NCBI GenBank assembly: GCA_002344965.1
Contig: DDUU01000049.1
Span: 1-50,328 of the forward strand
DNA from: Candidatus Tepidiaquacellales bacterium UBA2330
Lineage (GTDB): Bacteria > Bacteroidota > Ignavibacteria > Tepidaquicellales > Tepidaquicellaceae
Reading direction: 5' to 3'
DNA: 50,328 bases
Position 1 is the stretch's first letter. Each line of letters begins with the position of its first letter. The translations under genes and the position numbers were made by a program. Below are positions 43,217 through 50,328 of the stretch, piece after piece. Under the pieces are notes generated by a model. The model was not told the origin of the DNA. It did not search any database and was given only the letters and a program-made list of their open reading frames with translations.

Positions 43217-44662
43217 TTATCCCACGCTTCCTTCAAGGGATATTGCAAGCAGCTTCTGCGCTTCCACAGCAAATTCCATAGGCAGCTGATTCAGCACTTC
43301 CTTTGCATATCCGTTTACAATAAGCGCTACTGCATCTTCAGCGGAGATCCCTCTCTGATTGCAATAAAACATAATATCCTCGCCTATTTTTGAAGTAGTG
43401 GCTTCATGTTCGACGTGAGCGTTTTTATTTTTTATTTCAAAATAAGGAAAAGTATGAGCGCCGCATCTGTCTCCCATCAGAAGAGAATCACACTGAGAAA
43501 AATTTCTTGCATTATCTGCGCGTTTGCTGACCTGTACCAGACCTCTGTAACTGTTCTGACTTTTTCCCGCAGAGATTCCTTTTGAAACAATTCGGCTTTT
43601 TGTATTCTTACCGAGGTGCATCATTTTAGTGCCGGTGTCCGCCTGCTGAAAATTATTTGTTAAGGCGACAGAATAAAATTCACCGATGGAATTATCACCT
43701 TTAAGTATTACACTCGGATATTTCCATGTAATGGATGAACCTGTTTCCACCTGTGTCCAGGAGATCTTGGAATTATCGCCTGCGCAAATTCCCCTCTTCG
43801 TTACAAAATTATATATACCGCCGTTGCCCTCTTTATCGCCCGGATACCAGTTTTGAACAGTGGAATATTTTATTTCAGCGTTTTTCATCGCAATGAGTTC
43901 TACTACAGCAGCGTGAAGCTGATTTTCATCACGCATGGGTGCTGTGCATCCTTCGAGATAACTGACATAACTTCCTTCATCAGCGACAATCAATGTTCTC
44001 TCAAACTGTCCGGTATTTTCCGCGTTAATTCTGAAATAAGTGGAAAGCTCCATCGGACACCTGACTCCTTTCGGAATGTACACAAATGAACCGTCGGTAA
44101 AGACCGCAGAGTTTAATGCCGAGAAGAAATTATCAGATTGCGGGACAACTGATCCAAGATATTTCATCACAAGATCTATATGGTTTTCAACCGCTTCGCT
44201 CATTGAGCAGAAAATAATACCAAGTTCACCGAGTTTTTCTTTATAAGTAGTAGCGACTGAAACGCTGTCCATAACTGCATCCACAGCAACTCCTGCAAGC
44301 ATCATTTGCTCTACAAGAGGAATGCCGAGTTTTTCATAAGTTCTTTTGATTTCCGGATCAAGATCGTCTAAACTGTTTAAAACGTTTTTTTTCTTCGGTG
44401 CGGCATAATAGATTATGTCCTGATAATCAATAGGCGGATAGTTTACATTCGGCCATTTAGGTTCTTTCATATTGAGCCATAGCTTATACGCTTTAAGTCT
44501 CCATTCGAGAAGGACTTCAGGTTCATTTTTCTTTTTTGAGATCATTCTTATAGTATCTTCGCTAAGACCTTTCGGAGCGAGATCCATTTCGACATCTGTC
44601 GTAAAGCCGTATTTATAATCACTCGAAGTTACCTTTTCGAGGATATCAGTTTCTTTTTCCAT
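43217..44662 (-). CDS. sufB: SufB scaffold subunit
   Basis: SufB is the scaffold on which the Fe-S cluster forms. The 481-residue protein has the conserved 'DGSFVYIPKGVRCPMELSTYFRINAEN' segment, 'VADEGSYVSYLEGCTAP', 'CDSLLMGDRCGAHTFPY' and 'HEATTSKIGEDIMFYCNQRGI'. Length is normal. It is the first gene of the SUF operon. A GACT-N5-AGTC palindrome at 44700-44712 stands 37 bp upstream of its ATG, so control by an Rrf2/IscR-type regulator is likely. Confidence 0.97.
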   Translation of the reverse strand: MEKETDILEKVTSSDYKYGFTTDVEMDLAPKGLSEDTIRMISKKKNEPEVLLEWRLKAYKLWLNMKEPKWPNVNYPPIDYQDIIYYAAPKKKNVLNSLDDLDPEIKRTYEKLGIPLVEQMMLAGVAVDAVMDSVSVATTYKEKLGELGIIFCSMSEAVENHIDLVMKYLGSVVPQSDNFFSALNSAVFTDGSFVYIPKGVRCPMELSTYFRINAENTGQFERTLIVADEGSYVSYLEGCTAPMRDENQLHAAVVELIAMKNAEIKYSTVQNWYPGDKEGNGGIYNFVTKRGICAGDNSKISWTQVETGSSITWKYPSVILKGDNSIGEFYSVALTNNFQQADTGTKMMHLGKNTKSRIVSKGISAGKSQNSYRGLVQVSKRADNARNFSQCDSLLMGDRCGAHTFPYFEIKNKNAHVEHEATTSKIGEDIMFYCNQRGISAEDAVALIVNGYAKEVLNQLPMEFAVEAQKLLAISLEGSVG

Positions 44663-44699
44663 TATTATTCAGAAAATTCTAAAGAGATGTTTTAATTAG

Positions 44700-44712
44700 G
44701 ACTAAATTAGTC
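44700..44712. promoter_or_regulatory. Palindrome GACTAAATTAGTC upstream of sufB, IscR/Rrf2-like operator
   Basis: The arms gactaa and ttagtc flank a central a. The GACT-N5-AGTC shape is that of type 1 IscR sites, known from Fe-S gene promoters. On the minus strand a TATAAG follows directly upstream, so the site overlaps or touches a likely sufB promoter. It also lies in the shared region with the divergent gene at 44858. Confidence 0.6.
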
Positions 44713-44857
44713 TTATATAATTAAAAAATAAAGGCAGATATTAGAATTTAGAGATTTTATATGAAAAATAATCCGGTCAGGAAAAAATCAAGCGTAATAT
44801 TACAAAGGTATAGACCTTATTTAGTATATTTTTTAATTTCAAGCATGAATTTTTAAT

Positions 44858-45184
44858 TTGAATTTTGCATTAGGAGTGATTAGAATTGTAAAGACAAATT
44901 TTCAATTGAAAAATAATCACAAATATTTTATAGTTTCATTTCTCCTGATCTCATTTCTAATGGTTTCGGGCGGTGAGTTTTTTCACCATCACGGATCTGC
45001 AGAAACAAATGGTCATGATAATTGCTCTGTCTGTATAATTCATTCGCAAAATACCGGAATTATTGAATCTTCAGAAATTTGTATACTCGAAATACAAAGC
45101 GATGAAGTTATAGAATATAATTCTGAATCACATTTTACATCAACGCTAACAACATCAGTTTCAGACCGGGCTCCTCCTAAGTAG
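44858..45184 (+). CDS. Small envelope protein with HHHG and CxxC (DUF2946-like)
   Basis: The 108-residue protein has one hydrophobic segment (about 23-38), then 'FFHHHG' and 'HDNCSVCIIHS', then a polar tail. The His cluster and Cys-x-x-Cys after a signal-like helix resemble DUF2946-type small proteins found next to metal uptake receptors. The start is a TTG at 44858; a second TTG at 44906 would give a shorter signal (M-K-N-N-H-K-Y...). An ATG at 44845 is in frame but meets a stop at once. It lies 62 bp before the lipoprotein and is divergent from sufB. Confidence 0.7.
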   Translation: MNFALGVIRIVKTNFQLKNNHKYFIVSFLLISFLMVSGGEFFHHHGSAETNGHDNCSVCIIHSQNTGIIESSEICILEIQSDEVIEYNSESHFTSTLTTSVSDRAPPK

Positions 45185-45246
45185 TATTCCTTTTTTTAAC
45201 AATTACATTTCGATTTTTTAATTAAACTCTACAGAAAGGGAGTATT

Positions 45247-46098
45247 ATGCATTTCAATAAGAAAAGCGCTATTGCTGTTTTTATTTTTACTGTATTAACT
45301 ATTCAGTTTCAAAGCTGCAGCGAAGATGATATAGTAACGCCTCCGTCAGTGCATACTGACGCGGAAGGAATTCTCATCATGAATGAAAGTTTTACAGATA
45401 CAGTTCTTTATGTTTTCAGAGGACAATTCAAATCCGGATTCGACACCTTGAAAGTTCCGTTCGGTACTATCAGTCCTCATTGGGAGATATTTTTTATAAA
45501 TAAAGATACAAATAAAATTGATCCACCAGCCGGGGCTGATTATTCACCGGGATTTACAATCGGAAATTCTTCCATCGCTCAGATTTTTCAGGACGATCCC
45601 ATTAATGAAAAATGGGCGTTTCATCTCAGAGGAATCTCAACAGGAAATACAACACTGGTAATTAAAATAAATCATGCCGGGCATTCGGATTTCACAACAC
45701 CTCTTATACCTGTTGTAGTAGATCCAAATATAATTGGTGAAGCCGTTGGTATGAAAATTTATTTTGAAGGAAACGGTGAACTTATTTTCAGAGATTCATC
45801 CGGCCTAATCAGCGGAACAGGTTTTTCATTAAATACAGGAGATACAACAGAACATGCTGTAGTAAAATTTTTCGATAAATCCGGAAGTTTATTTACTCCG
45901 CCTTATCCTCAATATGATATAAACGGAGTTATTGGAAATACAGCAACAGCAGGATTTATAAATGAGGCTCCGTCCGAGCCGTTTGTAATACGAATAAGGG
46001 GAATTTCCCCCGGCAATACTAACCTGATTTTAGATCTGATACAGGGAGCAGGTACGATTTATAATTCACGACCTGTACCGGTTAACATTTTACCATAG
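45247..46098 (+). CDS. Lipoprotein with two tandem domains, partner of a TonB receptor
   Basis: The 283-residue protein has a lipobox signal (F-Q-S-C, Cys24) and a strong ribosome-binding site (aaagggag, 45235-45242). Two similar beta-rich domains follow, about residues 36-160 and 163-283. Each ends in the same pattern: 'RGISTGNTTLVIKI' and 'IPVVV' in the first, 'RGISPGNTNLILDL' and 'VPVNI' in the second. A 'NHAGHSDF' stretch could bind metal. Lipoproteins of this form often accompany ZnuD-like receptors. It lies 16 bp before the receptor gene. Confidence 0.8.
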   Translation: MHFNKKSAIAVFIFTVLTIQFQSCSEDDIVTPPSVHTDAEGILIMNESFTDTVLYVFRGQFKSGFDTLKVPFGTISPHWEIFFINKDTNKIDPPAGADYSPGFTIGNSSIAQIFQDDPINEKWAFHLRGISTGNTTLVIKINHAGHSDFTTPLIPVVVDPNIIGEAVGMKIYFEGNGELIFRDSSGLISGTGFSLNTGDTTEHAVVKFFDKSGSLFTPPYPQYDINGVIGNTATAGFINEAPSEPFVIRIRGISPGNTNLILDLIQGAGTIYNSRPVPVNILP

Positions 46099-46114
46099 AG
46101 AGCGGGTTAATATT

Positions 46115-48319
46115 TTGTTTAAATATATTTTAATAATTTTCTTAATTTTTAATCCGGCAATTAAAGCGCAATTGCCGGATTTTACTATCAGCGGAATAGT
46201 AATAGATGAAGTGACTTCATTACCTATCGGTAATGTATTAATAGAGGTAAACGGTTCTGTGAATAATTACAAGACTTCCGCTGACGGTAAATTTAATTTT
46301 ACAGTTTCATCTTCCGGAAATTTGAAAATAGAATTTACAGCAGCCGGATATAAATCATATTCGAAAAAAATTAATACATCAGAAGATACAATTCAGTTTT
46401 TACTTATAAGAATGTCTGAGTTTGGATTCAGAACACCATTGATTACAATAACTGATGATCATCCTAAATCCAAATTTGACGATTTGCTGGAATTATCAAA
46501 TGTACTGAAGGATAAGGAATTACAAAAAGATCTTGGTCAGACCCTTGCAGCGACATTGAAGAATGAAACCGGAATATCGATCCGTTCAATGGGACCCGCA
46601 CCTTCGAGGCCTGTATTCAGAGGATTAAGCGGAGACAGAGTTATGATAACGGAAGACGGAGTTAAAATTTCAGATCTGTCTTCAACATCTCCGGATCACG
46701 CAGTTACCATGGATCCGTTTACTATTGAAAAAATTGAGGTCATCAGGGGACCGAAAGTTTTATTAAAAACACCTGCTACAATCGGCGGTATCATAAATGC
46801 AATAAGAAATGAAATTCCCCAGCATCTGACAAATAGAATTAAGCTTCGGCTTGGAAGTTTTTATGAAACAACAAATAAAGGCTATCTTCTGTCAGGAGTT
46901 ACTGAAATTCCTGTCAGTAATTTCCAATTCCGTCTGGAAGGAAATTACAGAAAAGCAAGTGATATGACAAGTCCTGAGGGTGTATTAAAAAATTCATATA
47001 TAAACACAATTACTTACAGCGGAGGTTCGAGTTATATATTTGATAAAGGATATACAGGAATTTCCGGAAGACAATATAAAAGCGATTATGGAATTCCCGG
47101 AGGATTTGTCGGCTCACATCCGGATGGAGTTGATATTACAATGAAAAGAAACCAGTATAATTTCAAATTCAATTATAATTTTCATGGAAATTTCTGGGAT
47201 CATATTGACGCTGATTTCAGCCGTGTAAATTACAGACACACGGAATATGAATCAGATGATCTGATTGGCGCAGAATATAAAATAATTAGCAATTTAGGAT
47301 ATGTAAATCTTTTTCATAATGATAACGGGATATTGAAAAAAGGAATTGGCGGCATATCATTTGAGAACAGGGATTTTAATATCGGAGGATTTGTGTTTAC
47401 ACCGCCTTCGACATCAGACAATATTTCATTTTATGTAAATGAGGAATTTAAAAAAACGGGGAGATTTTACTTTGAATTCTCAGGCAGATATAATTACAAT
47501 TTTATAAAACCAAAGCAGGCAGTAGAACTCTCAAATTTAGATTCAGTATATTCAAGGGTGTTCAACACATTTTCACTTTCAGCGTCTGCGGTTTATGAAA
47601 TAAATGAAAGAATGAATATTGGGATTAATCTGAGCCGCTCATCAAGAGTGCCGACAATAGAGGAATTATATTCAGACGGACCTCACCTGGCTGCATATTC
47701 TTATGAAATCGGTAATCCGGATCTGAAAGACGAGACAGGTATCGGCAGCGAGTTTTTTGCTTATTACAGCGATAAAAGTTTTTACGGAATGCTTACTTTT
47801 TTTTACAATGACATGAGAAATTATATAATACCGAGAAACACCGGTGAAATAAATTTTTCAACTTTACTGCCGATATATCAGACAGTAGGAATTGGAGCAA
47901 AGCTACTGGGTATTGAAAGTCAGCTGGAATTTAAATTTTTAAATAAATTTTCTTTTGATGCATCTCTGAGTTATACTTACGGAGAAATTAATGAAACGAA
48001 ATCTCCGTTACCGCAAATACCACCTCTGAAAAGTTTTCTTGAATTTAAATATTCGGGAAATAATTATACAATCGGAATAAATTCGGAGATCGCTTCAGCA
48101 CAGGAGCGTGTTGATGAATTTGAAGAGCCGACTGCAGGATATATAATATTCGGAGCTTCAGGACAATACACTTTATCATACAGAAGAAGCGTACATAATT
48201 TCTCATTAAATTTAGAGAACATAACAAACCGGATTTACAGGAATCATTTATCGAGGATTAAATCTGTGCTGCCTGAGCCGGGATTCGGGTTACGTTTGGT
48301 GTATAAATTCCTGTTTTAG
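46115..48319 (+). CDS. TonB-dependent receptor, ZnuD-like
   Basis: The 734-residue receptor brings a scarce ligand across the outer membrane with energy from TonB. After a signal peptide (about 1-18) comes a carboxypeptidase-regulatory-like domain (about 22-100), then a plug with 'SRPVFRGLSGDRVMITEDGV' and 'IEKIEVIRGPKVLL', then a barrel ending 'LRLVYKFLF'. The 'DHAVTMDPFTIEKIEVIRGP' plug and the 'YGIPGGFVGSHPDGVDITMK' loop resemble ZnuD-type zinc receptors, so zinc is the best guess; the His-rich loop of true ZnuD is short here. The start is TTG at 46115. It is the last gene of the cassette. Confidence 0.88.
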   Translation: MFKYILIIFLIFNPAIKAQLPDFTISGIVIDEVTSLPIGNVLIEVNGSVNNYKTSADGKFNFTVSSSGNLKIEFTAAGYKSYSKKINTSEDTIQFLLIRMSEFGFRTPLITITDDHPKSKFDDLLELSNVLKDKELQKDLGQTLAATLKNETGISIRSMGPAPSRPVFRGLSGDRVMITEDGVKISDLSSTSPDHAVTMDPFTIEKIEVIRGPKVLLKTPATIGGIINAIRNEIPQHLTNRIKLRLGSFYETTNKGYLLSGVTEIPVSNFQFRLEGNYRKASDMTSPEGVLKNSYINTITYSGGSSYIFDKGYTGISGRQYKSDYGIPGGFVGSHPDGVDITMKRNQYNFKFNYNFHGNFWDHIDADFSRVNYRHTEYESDDLIGAEYKIISNLGYVNLFHNDNGILKKGIGGISFENRDFNIGGFVFTPPSTSDNISFYVNEEFKKTGRFYFEFSGRYNYNFIKPKQAVELSNLDSVYSRVFNTFSLSASAVYEINERMNIGINLSRSSRVPTIEELYSDGPHLAAYSYEIGNPDLKDETGIGSEFFAYYSDKSFYGMLTFFYNDMRNYIIPRNTGEINFSTLLPIYQTVGIGAKLLGIESQLEFKFLNKFSFDASLSYTYGEINETKSPLPQIPPLKSFLEFKYSGNNYTIGINSEIASAQERVDEFEEPTAGYIIFGASGQYTLSYRRSVHNFSLNLENITNRIYRNHLSRIKSVLPEPGFGLRLVYKFLF

Positions 48320-48345
48320 CATCTCTGTTGAAATCAGCCGTTACA

Positions 48346-48416
48346 GCAAAACCTGACAGGTTTTCTTAAATTAAGATTCTGTTTCCAAATTCAATTCAAA
48401 ACCTGTCAGGTTTTTT
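48346..48416. repeat. Second AACCTGACAGGTT / AACCTGTCAGGTT pair
   Basis: gcaaaacctgacaggttttc (48346-48365) and caaaacctgtcaggtttttt (48396-48415) are about 50 bp apart, as in the pair at 38675-38745. The second has a T-run behind it on the plus strand, so it probably also ends the TonB receptor transcript. Confidence 0.8.
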
Positions 48417-48483
48417 ATCTACAGCTCTACCTTTCTTTCATATTCCCTAAAATCAGGATATTCCAATCAATTGCTTTTGTAAT

Positions 48484-50328
48484 TTACGGTGTCACTTTAC
48501 CTATAAAATTTAATCCGTTATTATCTACAAACACTGCATCATCAATATCAGTAATACTGTCTCCGTTTACATCCGTCGGTACATATCCGGTTACAAATGC
48601 CGAAGCGTCGTTATCCACCAGACCTCCGTCCGCAATATCAACTGTTCCGTCCTGATTTACATCACCGCTGTATATAGCAAATCTTACCGGCGATGCGTCC
48701 ACCTGAATCTGATTATTTCCAAACGCTTTGTTCGTTCCTGTAGTAAAATCATAAAGCATTGTATTTCCTGCCGTATATGATATACCCGCATTGCTCCAGG
48801 TCTCTATAGAATTTCTGTGCTTCATCTGCAAAAAATATGTCCCGGAGGTTGCCGTATTAAACTGGAATCCGACGTTCAGTGTAATAAAGTTTACAATTTC
48901 CTTTGCAGAATCTACGACAGCATAAGGTGGAGATGAATTTCTTAGATATGCTCTGATCGTATCCGCAGAATTCAGTCTGTTTGTAGAAGGATTATAGAAT
49001 GCTTCCATTGCAATTGTAACTAATGCTGAAACATCTGATGAATCCGCTGTCCATCTTGAAAATGATGATAGACCTGAAAGCGTAATCCTGTTTGCTATAA
49101 CATTAACTGTTCCGCCCATTTTCTGCCAGGTAGTTCCTGAATTAGTTGACTTAAATAATTTCAAAGACGGTTCAGGATTTCCGTTGAGTTCTGTGTCATC
49201 ATAATTGTATATTAAAGTTGCATTTAATCCTGTATTAGTCGCAGGAGTAATGTCATAATATCTCTGAATGCTTGTCCCTCCGTTTAGTCCTGACTGAATT
49301 GCATGCCCTCTGATAATTTCAGTACTACCCAGACTTACGGAAGTGGTAAGTATTGCGCCGAATCCGGCTACATTCAAAGCAGTCGGTGCACCTAATGTTC
49401 TTGTTGTTATCATATGTCCTGAGGTTCCAAACACAACATTCTCAGATGTCTCTGACAAATAACCGTCAGGCGTAAAAGTAATTATTCTGCCGTTAAGATT
49501 CAGATCACCCTGAAGCATTGCAAGCGTATCGGAAATTACAATGTTACCCTGCAGCACTGCGCCGGAGGGATTATTAATTTTCAGTCCGACATAAATAATG
49601 TTTATGTATGATACATTTTGAATTAGAGTCCCGTTATATTCAATATCAGAACCGGCTGTGATAAATGTTCCGTTCTGGACAATTGGATTTGTTATTGTAA
49701 ATTTCACAAGTCTGTTTGTTATATCAAAAGTTGCTCCTGCATTTATAATAACGTTTCTGAGCTGATGATTGCTGAGTAAATTAACGACAGCTCCGCTTAA
49801 TAAATTTACTTCTGCAGAAATAATTCCTGATCCCTGAAGATTATGCGCGCCGCTCTGAAATTCTATATCGCCGCTTCCGGAAATCGTTCCGTTGTTAATG
49901 ACATTTGCAAATATCATAAGAGTATATACATTAGAATTATTTACGCTTAAAGTTGCACCCACATCTACAGTTACATTCCCGTATAGTCTGGCGTTATAAG
50001 GTGAAGATAATTCCGAAGCGGTTGTTGTACCGGTGTTTACATTTAAATTTGCATTAAATGCTGAGCCGGTTCTCGGATTAATTGTTACAGTGTTCTGTGT
50101 CCTGATCAAACCTGAGTTTACTACTGTCCCTCCGGTAAGTATTTCTATTGTCCCTGAAGTAAAAGTGGCAGTGAATGAGTTTGCTGAAAATGTTCCTCCG
50201 GTTTTTACTGAAAATAATTGTGTTTGTGAAAATGTAACATTATTCAACAGACTTACATTTCCGTTTACGTTGACATTAATGTTTGTTCCTGTCCATGTTC
50301 CCGTTCCGGCAACAGTAGAAGTCGAATC
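48484..50328 (-). CDS. Large secreted repeat protein with dockerin-like C-terminus, partial
   Basis: The gene runs off the right edge: the frame stays open from 50247 to 50328, so the true start lies outside and at least 614 codons are present. The visible N-terminal part is a series of short Gly/Asn/Thr-rich strands such as 'SGLIRTQNTVTINPRTGSAF' and 'VTVDVGATLSVNNSNVYTLM', typical of a right-handed beta-helix or adhesin-like stalk. The last ~180 residues (48487-49026) are the same C-terminal module as in the genes at 7423 and 16743: 'HRNSIETWSNAG', 'NKAFGNNQ', loops DVNQDGTVDIAD and DVNGDSITDIDD, and an end 'GKVTP'. No T9SS domain. Confidence 0.85.
   Translation of the reverse strand, partial: DSTSTVAGTGTWTGTNINVNVNGNVSLLNNVTFSQTQLFSVKTGGTFSANSFTATFTSGTIEILTGGTVVNSGLIRTQNTVTINPRTGSAFNANLNVNTGTTTASELSSPYNARLYGNVTVDVGATLSVNNSNVYTLMIFANVINNGTISGSGDIEFQSGAHNLQGSGIISAEVNLLSGAVVNLLSNHQLRNVIINAGATFDITNRLVKFTITNPIVQNGTFITAGSDIEYNGTLIQNVSYINIIYVGLKINNPSGAVLQGNIVISDTLAMLQGDLNLNGRIITFTPDGYLSETSENVVFGTSGHMITTRTLGAPTALNVAGFGAILTTSVSLGSTEIIRGHAIQSGLNGGTSIQRYYDITPATNTGLNATLIYNYDDTELNGNPEPSLKLFKSTNSGTTWQKMGGTVNVIANRITLSGLSSFSRWTADSSDVSALVTIAMEAFYNPSTNRLNSADTIRAYLRNSSPPYAVVDSAKEIVNFITLNVGFQFNTATSGTYFLQMKHRNSIETWSNAGISYTAGNTMLYDFTTGTNKAFGNNQIQVDASPVRFAIYSGDVNQDGTVDIADGGLVDNDASAFVTGYVPTDVNGDSITDIDDAVFVDNNGLNFIGKVTP

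Noticed and set aside
50245..50247. TTG at 50247 as the start of the last gene
   Set aside because: The same frame stays open to the window edge and continues the same Gly/Asn/Thr-rich strand pattern, so the gene is cut by the window rather than starting here.

Overview
The window looks like a chromosomal segment from a low-GC member of the Bacteroidota/FCB group, most likely an Ignavibacteria- or Kapabacteria-like lineage. The reasons are three secreted proteins with the type IX secretion (T9SS) type A C-terminal signal in its 'SQNYPNPFNPST' form, three more with a dockerin-like C-terminus, a complete SUF operon with a MIP18-type sufT, TonB-dependent uptake genes and AT-rich intergenic DNA. 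No rRNA, tRNA, CRISPR array, transposase, integrase or phage gene was seen. The lineage call is inference from motif style.

Layout. 1-1000: a GxxExxY nuclease-fold gene inside a cluster of inverted and direct repeats. 1000-7100: small single genes (DUF1801, a membrane-anchored protein, GNAT, DinB, a lipoprotein) and a large cyclase-homology/NB-ARC/TPR protein. 7400-19100: mostly exported proteins, with an ATP-grasp ligase and a small TPR membrane protein between them; two tandem 14-repeat YCF48/BNR propeller paralogues carry different C-terminal modules. 19100-25400: housekeeping and stress genes (SDR, exported MsrA, DUF4287/DUF5655, VOC, amidohydrolase, subtilase). 25470-31850: polyprenyl synthase, HPr, Mfd and a DUF2130 coiled-coil protein. 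31900-34660 (minus): MsrB followed by three Cys/His-rich envelope proteins. 34730-37560 (plus): methyltransferase, nitrilase, alpha/beta hydrolase, GNAT. 37590-44660 (minus): sufB-C-D-S-E-T and a PaaE-like reductase. 44860-48320 (plus): a three-gene envelope cassette ending in a ZnuD-like TonB receptor. The right edge cuts a large secreted repeat protein.

How the genes fit together. The SUF proteins form one Fe-S assembly pathway: SufS and SufE supply sulfur, SufBCD is the scaffold, SufT helps maturation. A GACT-N5-AGTC palindrome stands just upstream of sufB, as expected for an Rrf2/IscR-type regulator. The divergent cassette (His/Cys small protein, two-domain lipoprotein, TonB receptor) looks like outer-membrane metal acquisition. 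The minus-strand cluster next to msrB (Cys-rich membrane protein, two-domain YtkA-like lipoprotein, CxxCxC outer-membrane protein) looks like a second metal-related envelope system. MsrA is predicted to be exported and MsrB cytoplasmic.

Most interesting signals: (1) a recurring ~180-residue C-terminal module with two EF-hand loops and a terminal proline, which replaces the T9SS signal in one of two tandem paralogues; (2) the GxxExxY gene between perfect 17-bp inverted repeats; (3) three TTGTATACA sites spaced exactly 23 bp apart upstream of msrA, with a fourth elsewhere; (4) the sufB operator; (5) three 69-residue tandem repeats in the DUF2130 protein. All calls come from reading the sequence by eye, without database searches.
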